A stretch of 11,924 bases of DNA from JAZDMK01 sp043800975 (GTDB lineage: Bacteria > Bacteroidota > Bacteroidia > Bacteroidales > JAHJDW01): the NCBI GenBank assembly GCA_043800975.1, contig JAZDMK010000133.1, forward strand, positions 1 to 11,924. The letters are read 5' to 3'. The first letter of the stretch is position 1; each line of letters starts with the position of its first letter. Positions 7,201 through 11,924 of this stretch are shown in pieces. Under the pieces are notes generated by a model. That model was not told the origin of the DNA. It made no database searches and worked only from the letters and a program-made list of their open reading frames with translations. Position numbers and translations under genes: made by a program.

Positions 7201-10200
7201 CCGGGAATAATAACTGTAATGCCGTTTCTGATATTGTAACATATACAGTTACACCGGCACCCATTGTAGATGCGGGAGTCAATCAGACAGCCTGTGGAAA
7301 CAATCCGACTGTAACACTCAGCGGCTCTGTTATCAATGCACCTGGCGGGCAATGGACGGGGGGCTTAGGAATTTTTGCGCCTAGCAACAATGCGCTGAAT
7401 GCAACATACACACCAACAGCAGGAGAAGTGGCAGCAGGCTTTGCAACACTTACGCTGACCAATACTGGCAGCAGCACATGCATTCCTGTTACTGATAATA
7501 TAACAATTGCATACACAACAGCACCGACAGTGAATGCGGGCGTGGATATTTCAGTTTGTGCTAACAATCCGAATACAACTCTTAGTGCTTCGGTAACAGT
7601 AGCAACAGGCGTGTCCTGGTCCGGCGGAATGGGATCGTATATCCCCAATAACACATCACTCAATATTACCTATATTCCGACTTTGGCGGAAATTAGTGCG
7701 GGTGGTTTGAACCTGACGGCAACTACAACAGGCAATGGTACATGTAATGCAGTAGCGGATGTTGTTCACATCACAATTACAGCATCACCGGTTGTGAATG
7801 CAGGAGTGGATTATATTGCTTGTGTGAATAACCCGACCGTGCTTCTGAATGGTAGTGTTGCCAATGCAACCGGCGGATTATGGACCGGTGGAAATGGTGT
7901 GTACAACCCGAGCAGTGCAGTTTTGAATGCAACATACACACCGACACCTTTAGAAATTTCTTCAGGGCTGGTAACGCTTACACTCACTTCAACCGGTAAC
8001 GGGAATTGCAACCCGGTCGCTGATTACATCAATATTACTTTTACCCCTTCACCAGTTACAGATGCAGGACCCAATCAGATCAAGTGTGCCAACAATGCAG
8101 TAACAACATTAAGTGGTTCCGTTGTGAATGCTTCCGGTGGAATCTGGAGCGGCGGACTGGGAATATTCAGTCCGAACAACAGTGCCCTGAATGCGACATA
8201 CACACCTACGGCTGCAGATATTTTAGCGGGAAGCGTAACATTAACGCTGACTTCTTCAGGTAACGGAACTTGTAATCCGGTTCCGGATGTGATGACGATT
8301 TCATTTACACCTTCACCTACGGCCAATGCAGGAACGGATCTTTCGGTATGTGCGAACAATCCATCGATAGCTTTAAACGGAAATTATACAGTTGCTTCAG
8401 GAGCACAGTGGAGCGGTGGCGCGGGAACATATAGTCCCGGCAACACTTCTATGGGTGCAGTATACACACCTTCTGCTGCAGAAATTTCTGCCGGTGGTGC
8501 AACGCTGACATTAACAACTACAGGTAACGGAACCTGTAATGCGGTTTCTGATAATGTACATATAACCATTACTGCATCGCCTACAGCCAATGCAGGTCCT
8601 GATAAAATGATTTGCAGAAACAATCCGAATGTGAATTTACATGGCTTGGTTACTATAGCAACCGGTGGTGTATGGAGCGGTGGTGCGGGTGTTTACAATC
8701 CAAACAATGCGGATTTAAATGCAGTTTATACACCAACGCCTGCCGAGATTGCAGCAGGATCACTTACATTAACTCTGACGACTACCGGTAATGGTAATTG
8801 TTATGCAGTGACAGATCAGATTACGATCAACTTTACTCCGGAACCAGTTGTAAATGCTGGTGTAGACCAAACGGTGTGTGCAAATACGAATGTAAATTTA
8901 TTCGGAACTGTTGTTCTTGCTTCAGGCGGAATCTGGAGCGGAGGACTGGGTTTATTCACTCCCGGAAATAATGTTTTGAATCCGACTTATACACCTTCGA
9001 CTTCAGAAATCATAGCGGGTTTTGTAAACCTTACGCTTACTTCCACGGGTAATGGAACATGCAATGCAGTGAGTGATGTGGTAAGAATTGATTTCACCCC
9101 GGCGCCAACAGTTAGTGCCGGAGCAGATCAAGTGGTATGTGCAAACAATGCACATGCTGTTTTGACCGGAAATGTAACAATTGCAACGGGTGGCATCTGG
9201 ACTTCATCGGGTTCGGGTTCTTTCTCACCAAATAATATTAGTCTGAATACAACTTATAATGCAAGTGCCGCTGATATTGTTTCTGGTTCTGTAACAATTC
9301 GTCTTACAACGACAGGTAACGGAACTTGCAACCCTGTTCTGGATAGTATGAAGATAACATTTTCTCCTGCTCCGGCTGTGCAGGCAGGTTCTGACCAGAC
9401 GGTTTGTGTCGACAATCTTTTTGTTTCACTGAACGGATTAATTTCGGGAGGTTCAACAACGGGTATATGGAGTACAAGCGGGACTGGAACTTTCATTCCA
9501 AACAACACCATGCTGGGAGCAAGTTATCATGCAAGTTCTGCAGATTCACTGGCGAATGGGGTAACCTTGTATCTCACTTCTACCAATAATGGCGATTGCC
9601 TGCCGGTAGTAGATTCCATGCATATATTTATTTTCCCGGCGGGCGTTGCCAATGCAGGCAGTGATGCAACGGTTTGTGCAAATAATAGTTCTGTTGTTTT
9701 GAACGGATCGGTTAGCGGAGGCGCTGTGGGCGGCATCTGGTCAACTTCCGGAAACGGAACATTTGTGCCAAATTCATCTACGTTGAATGCAACGTATAAT
9801 CCGGGGAGTGCTGATATCACAGCAGGAACGGCAATGCTTATTCTGACAGCCAATAGTTGTAATCAGGCAAAAGATACAGCCATAATAACAATCACACCCG
9901 CCCCGAATGTGGATGCAGGACCTGATCTTTTCATCTGCAGCCGGACAGCTCCGCTCAATGCGACCATTAGCGGCGCAACCACGACTGGTATATGGACAAC
10001 ATCGGGAACAGGAACTTTTTCGCCGGATAACTTAACACTGAATGCAACCTATAACGCAAGTATGGCGGACTCTGTAGCTGGTACAGTCACTCTGATTCTT
10101 ACTTCAACAGGAAATGGAAACTGCATTGCTGTTAAAGATACACTGATTGTAACCATTACTGAGCCTGGCTTTGTGAATGCAGGTGTCGATCAGAATGTGT

Positions 10201-11924
10201 GTTCTAATGTAAATGTAATTCTTTCCGGCTCCATTACAGGTGGAGCATCGCAGGGTGTATGGACAACCAGCGGCACGGGTTCATTTGTGCCATCCAATAC
10301 AGCAATCAACGCAAGTTATGTTCCCAGTGCGGGAGATATAACTGTGGGAAGTGTCATGCTCACACTGACTGCAACGAATAGTTGCAATCCTGTGTTTGAT
10401 AATCTCATGGTGACTTTCATCCAGGCACCAACTTCTGATGCAGGCATTGATCAAACAGTATGTGCCAATAATTCTGTGATTACGCTGAATGGAATTTCTT
10501 CCAACTCATCTTCTGTATTATGGACCAGTTCTGGTTCAGGTAGCTTCATGCCGAATGCAACTTCGTTGAATGTGCTCTATGTTCCGGATGCTGCCGATAT
10601 ATCAAATGGTGCGATAACATTGTATCTTTCAGCAAATGGAAATGGGGGTTGTGCCCAAGTAATAGATTCAATGCAACTGACAATAACTCCTGCACCTGCT
10701 GTAAATGCAGGGATGAATCAATCCGTTTGTATAACGAGCCAGATGACTCAACTCATGGGATCGGTATCAGCCGGCTCTTCAACGGGTATTTGGACAACGC
10801 TGGGTTCTGGAAGTTTTGTTCCTGATAATGTTACTATGAATACCTATTATCAATTCAGCAGTGCTGATACAACTGCCGGATCGGTATCCTTAATTCTTAC
10901 CTCAACGAATAACGGAGATTGCCTGCCGGTAAGCGATACCGTTGTTATCACGTTTGGAAATACAACTTTTGTATATGCCGGACCTGATCAGACAATGTGC
11001 GGAGGTAGCAATCTGGCTAATCTGAATGGCTTTGTGAACGGAGGTTCTACAAGCGGTCAGTGGATTACTTTAGGAACTGGATCATTCTTTCCTTATGACA
11101 CAGTTCTGAATACAATTTATATAATTAGTCCTGCTGATTCACTCAATGGTTCGGTTGATATTATTTTGATGTCAACCTATAACGGAACCTGCGGTATGGG
11201 ATCCGATACGCTGACAATTTATATTGATAAAGTTCCGGAAGTGAATGCAGGTACTGATTTTAACCAGTGCTTCGGTACGAATGCCCAATTGAACGGAAGT
11301 GTGCTTTATGCTTCAGGCGGACAATGGAGTTCCTCAGGAACAGGCGCATTTATTCCCGATGTCAATACATTGAACGCGCAGTATGTGCCCAGCTTTGCTG
11401 ACAGCATTGCAGGGTATGTCGATCTTGTTCTCACAACTACCGGTAACGGAACATGCAGTGCAGCTTCGGATACAATACATATAACATTCTTAGTTCCGCT
11501 CATTCCTGATTTTACTATTTCAACTGCTTGCTTGAATCAGGCAACATCATTTACAGATAACACAACTATTCTTTCAGGAAGTATCACTTCGTGGTTGTGG
11601 GATTTCGGCGGTGGAAACCTTTCGAACATGCAAAATGCATCCTATGTTTTTACTTCAACAGGAACTTATATGGTGACGCTGACAGTTCAGTCAAATCTGG
11701 GATGCAGCACTTCGATCACAAAGACAGTAACAGTTCATCCTTCGCCCGTGGCTGCTTTTTCAAGCAATACCGTTTGCTCTTATGAAAATATGAGCTTTAC
11801 GGATTTGTCAACTGTAAGTAGTGGAAACATCAATGCATGGATGTGGGATTTTGGAGATGGAGACACAGCCTATGTTCAGAGTCCGCAGCATATTTACAAT
11901 GATGATTCATTGTATTCGGTAACG
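4299..11924 (+). CDS. Giant repetitive secreted/surface protein (IgGFc-binding-type head, 22 Ig/PKD-like repeats, PKD domains), 3'-truncated by window
   Basis: ATG at 4299 opens a frame that stays open to the last base: 2542 codons and no stop. Residues 1-20 (MKKLYTLLFVFAMFPLSLVA) are a clear Sec signal peptide with cleavage before Q21. Residues 22 to about 455 form a region like the IgGFc-binding N-terminal domain of Bacteroidota surface proteins, starting GTEFWFAAPE. Residues 464-2403 are 22 tandem repeats of 87-90 residues (consensus xAGxDQTVCANN...LNGSV...GGIWSGGxGxYxPNN...YTPTxAEIAAG...LTLTSTGNGTCNxVSD...ITxTPAP). Two PKD domains follow (WDFGGG 2434-2439, WDFGDG 2516-2521), the second cut by the edge. 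By family precedent it is probably a type IX secretion substrate with a C-terminal sorting domain beyond the window, acting as an adhesin or matrix protein; the sorting domain is not seen. No SD sequence precedes the start. Its own promoter is likely, since the upstream gene points the other way. Confidence 0.93.
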   Translation, partial: MKKLYTLLFVFAMFPLSLVAQTGTEFWFAAPEVTHGHNDNGPKFRFTNTSKTLTANVTVTMPAQAWNVITPTPIVIAPSGTATLVLDVAPNNYVDTIENKPTNTVLNKGIHITSDVAITAYFEQDNNNNNEIFALKGANGLGTEFYIPLTRNTAMFNHTPLTPSAYSTFDIVATQNATTVQIYTRVPVDGHPANVPFTITLNQGQTYSCGWTGTGFEQSVNQPSGAVVLSDKPIAITVKEDSRQYGAYTCYDLIGDQIVPVDIVGTEYVVIKGQLSANAGESFYVLATENNTKVYINGNATPVATLFAGQTYAKDSLTLPRYFIQTDKPAYCTQVTGFGCELGSAILPPLNCAGSSTVSFVRSTNESFYLNLMIKDGSQGNFKLYGGSDSLCITSGDFAVVPGTGGEWYSTYGKQFTLAQVPVGVAMRLVNSTDVFGMGLINGGSTSGCRYGFFSEFAARIVVDAGPVQSICSDQNAQLNGSVSGGVTTGQWTSSGTGFFTPNNTAMNAQYVPGMNDILNGSVTLTLTSTGMCFPETDATTITFQQAPAVNADIDQSVCSNNPNVNLNGSVANALGGIWSGGVGSFNPNNTTVNAVYTPTPAEVAAGTLSLTLTSTGNGICNPKSDIMVITFSPSPTAYAGADQTVCANNASVTLNGSVTVATGGIWTGGAGSYSPSNIVLGAIYTPSAGEIATGTYTLTLTTTGNANCNAVSDMVTYTITPAPIVDAGTNQTACGNNPTVTLSGSITNAAGGQWSGGMGLFSPNSTTLNATYTPTAGEISAGIANLVLTSTGNGSCIAVTDNVSVTYTTAPTINAGMDQSVCANNPSVSLSASVTIATGGIWSGGSGTYSPNNSSLNITYTPSAAEIAAGSANLTITSSGNGTCNPVSDAVHITITPAPTVSAGSDQSICANNANVTLNGSVTVATGGIWTGGAGSYTPSNTILGAVYTPSPGEIATGTFTLTLTSTGNNNCNAVSDIVTYTVTPAPIVDAGVNQTACGNNPTVTLSGSVINAPGGQWTGGLGIFAPSNNALNATYTPTAGEVAAGFATLTLTNTGSSTCIPVTDNITIAYTTAPTVNAGVDISVCANNPNTTLSASVTVATGVSWSGGMGSYIPNNTSLNITYIPTLAEISAGGLNLTATTTGNGTCNAVADVVHITITASPVVNAGVDYIACVNNPTVLLNGSVANATGGLWTGGNGVYNPSSAVLNATYTPTPLEISSGLVTLTLTSTGNGNCNPVADYINITFTPSPVTDAGPNQIKCANNAVTTLSGSVVNASGGIWSGGLGIFSPNNSALNATYTPTAADILAGSVTLTLTSSGNGTCNPVPDVMTISFTPSPTANAGTDLSVCANNPSIALNGNYTVASGAQWSGGAGTYSPGNTSMGAVYTPSAAEISAGGATLTLTTTGNGTCNAVSDNVHITITASPTANAGPDKMICRNNPNVNLHGLVTIATGGVWSGGAGVYNPNNADLNAVYTPTPAEIAAGSLTLTLTTTGNGNCYAVTDQITINFTPEPVVNAGVDQTVCANTNVNLFGTVVLASGGIWSGGLGLFTPGNNVLNPTYTPSTSEIIAGFVNLTLTSTGNGTCNAVSDVVRIDFTPAPTVSAGADQVVCANNAHAVLTGNVTIATGGIWTSSGSGSFSPNNISLNTTYNASAADIVSGSVTIRLTTTGNGTCNPVLDSMKITFSPAPAVQAGSDQTVCVDNLFVSLNGLISGGSTTGIWSTSGTGTFIPNNTMLGASYHASSADSLANGVTLYLTSTNNGDCLPVVDSMHIFIFPAGVANAGSDATVCANNSSVVLNGSVSGGAVGGIWSTSGNGTFVPNSSTLNATYNPGSADITAGTAMLILTANSCNQAKDTAIITITPAPNVDAGPDLFICSRTAPLNATISGATTTGIWTTSGTGTFSPDNLTLNATYNASMADSVAGTVTLILTSTGNGNCIAVKDTLIVTITEPGFVNAGVDQNVCSNVNVILSGSITGGASQGVWTTSGTGSFVPSNTAINASYVPSAGDITVGSVMLTLTATNSCNPVFDNLMVTFIQAPTSDAGIDQTVCANNSVITLNGISSNSSSVLWTSSGSGSFMPNATSLNVLYVPDAADISNGAITLYLSANGNGGCAQVIDSMQLTITPAPAVNAGMNQSVCITSQMTQLMGSVSAGSSTGIWTTLGSGSFVPDNVTMNTYYQFSSADTTAGSVSLILTSTNNGDCLPVSDTVVITFGNTTFVYAGPDQTMCGGSNLANLNGFVNGGSTSGQWITLGTGSFFPYDTVLNTIYIISPADSLNGSVDIILMSTYNGTCGMGSDTLTIYIDKVPEVNAGTDFNQCFGTNAQLNGSVLYASGGQWSSSGTGAFIPDVNTLNAQYVPSFADSIAGYVDLVLTTTGNGTCSAASDTIHITFLVPLIPDFTISTACLNQATSFTDNTTILSGSITSWLWDFGGGNLSNMQNASYVFTSTGTYMVTLTVQSNLGCSTSITKTVTVHPSPVAAFSSNTVCSYENMSFTDLSTVSSGNINAWMWDFGDGDTAYVQSPQHIYNDDSLYSVT
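4359..5660 (+). other. IgGFc-binding-type N-terminal domain of the giant protein
   Basis: Residues about 21-454. Features seen are: the opening GTEFWFAAPE with a second GTEFYIPLT at 142-150; two 'SD-(K)P-I/V-A-I' segments, ITSDVAITAYFEQD (112-125) and LSDKPIAITVKED (229-241); and alternating beta-strands that include VIKGQ and YFIQTDKPAYCTQVTGFG. This pattern (strand, basic or polar loop, 'ITSDKPI') is that of the IgGFc-binding domain family, which Bacteroidota often place at the front of long PKD/T9SS proteins. The name comes from a eukaryotic mucus protein; Fc binding should not be assumed here. Confidence 0.65.
5688..5948 (+). repeat. Repeat unit R1 (distal-class sequence at the proximal end)
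   Basis: First 87-residue unit, beginning DAGPVQSIC. It carries TTGQWTSSGTGFFTPNN and YVPGMNDILNG, which match the W(T/S)(T/S)SGxGxF type of units R14-R22 rather than the WSGGxGxY type that follows immediately. Its cysteines are in SICSD and GMCFP. Confidence 0.75.
6213..7004 (+). repeat. Higher-order repeat, first copy (units R3-R4-R5)
   Basis: This three-unit block is matched in order by R6-R7-R8 exactly 792 bp downstream. R3 pairs with R6 (SVTVATGGIWTGGAGSY, LGAxYTPSxGEIATGT), R4 with R7 (NQTACGNNPTVTLSGS, GGQW), and R5 with R8 (LSASVTxAT, LNITYxP, VHITIT). An exact 29-bp identity lies at 6282-6310 and 7074-7102. Confidence 0.8.
7005..7796 (+). repeat. Higher-order repeat, second copy (units R6-R7-R8)
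   Basis: Partner of the R3-R5 block. Protein identity within the paired units is much higher than between neighbouring units, while many synonymous third-position changes separate the DNA copies. The three-unit phase fades but may continue: the C-terminal half of R11 resembles R8 (EISAGG, TTTGNGTCNAV, VHITITASP), and R12 resembles R9 (GVYNP, YTPTPxEI). Confidence 0.8.
9114..11507 (+). repeat. Class B repeat block, units R14-R22, variable length
   Basis: Nine units start at 9114, 9381, 9651, 9912, 10176, 10437, 10704, 10974 and 11244, with lengths of 87-90 codons. They differ from class A by W(T/S)(T/S)xGxGxF in place of WSGGxGxY, by 'SGGSTTGIW' insertions, and by SADSxAGxV in place of AEIAAG. 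The two Cys and one Trp per unit persist. Units are more diverged from each other than in class A, which suggests an older part of the array. Confidence 0.88.
11508..11924 (+). other. Two PKD domains of the giant protein, second truncated
   Basis: The first PKD domain covers residues about 2404-2483, with SWLWDFGGGN and the closing YVFTSTGTYMVTLTV. The second begins near residue 2484, with WMWDFGDGD and QHIYND, and continues past the last base. WDFGDG and the 'Y.V.L.V' strand are the diagnostic PKD motifs. PKD domains commonly sit between repeats and the C-terminal sorting domain in type IX substrates. Confidence 0.9.

Larger units (their letters stand above)
5949..9113 (+). repeat. Class A repeat block, units R2-R13, period 264 bp
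   Basis: Twelve units start (at the xAG-equivalent codon) at 5949, 6213, 6477, 6741, 7005, 7269, 7533, 7797, 8061, 8325, 8589 and 8853. Every start-to-start distance is exactly 264 bp (88 codons); the last unit is 261 bp. The class signature is W(S/T)GGxGxY/FxPxN followed by YTPxxxEI(A/S)xG. Each unit has one Cys in the (S/T)VC position, one in G(T/N)C, and one Trp. Fixed length implies a single folded module per unit, probably an Ig-like beta-sandwich. Confidence 0.9.

Noticed and set aside
5729..9853. Series of minus-strand open frames of 60-150 codons beneath the repeat array
   Set aside because: They recur with the 264-bp period, which is a multiple of three, so one stop-poor antisense frame is repeated. 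They are shadows of the giant gene, with low-complexity V/P/A composition and no independent start context.
5688..11507. Array as non-coding satellite or integrated mobile repeats
   Set aside because: The frame is intact across all 22 units, changes between units are often synonymous, and Cys/Trp positions are invariant, so this is protein-coding sequence under selection.

Overview
The window looks like chromosomal DNA of a Bacteroidota bacterium, probably an environmental one. The evidence is a TonB-dependent receptor paired with a DUF5074/YncE-type surface lipoprotein, a REP-associated transposase of the kind common in this phylum, no Shine-Dalgarno-like sequences, and a giant secreted protein with an IgGFc-binding-type head, PKD domains and GxDQxVC repeats, as seen in type IX secretion substrates. 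No ribosomal or phylogenetic marker is present, so the assignment rests on gene families and style.

Layout. (1) 2-1093 (+): C-terminal part of a TonB-dependent receptor, BtuB-like, cut by the left edge. (2) 1090-2220 (+): a beta-propeller lipoprotein of the DUF5074/BtuG type, sharing an ATGA overlap with gene 1. Together they look like an outer-membrane nutrient capture pair, most likely for cobalamin. An imperfect 16/18-bp tandem repeat sits inside the signal-sequence coding region. (3) 2221-3038: a REP/RAYT-like unit. A Y1 HUH transposase (2383-2973) is flanked by two tandem 73-bp hairpin elements on the left and one related element, apparently inverted, on the right, all with the same stem core. 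(4) 3136-3822 (-): an AT-rich secreted protein of unknown function. (5) 3823-4298: a 476-bp intergenic region holding an AT-rich stretch, three consecutive hairpins and a cluster of TTCGTA motifs. (6) 4299 to the right edge (+): one uninterrupted frame of 2542 codons with no stop. It encodes a giant surface or secreted protein: signal peptide, IgGFc-binding-type N-terminal region, 22 tandem Ig/PKD-like repeats of about 88 residues, then two PKD domains, the second cut by the window. The many minus-strand open frames beneath it are shadows.

The most interesting part is the giant gene's repeat array. Its period is exactly 264 bp for units 2-12. There is a higher-order duplication of three units (792 bp), and two sequence classes are arranged so that unit 1 resembles the distal units. 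This suggests that an internal block expanded inside an older array. Every unit keeps two cysteines and one tryptophan. The second notable item is the RAYT with its own hairpin family.
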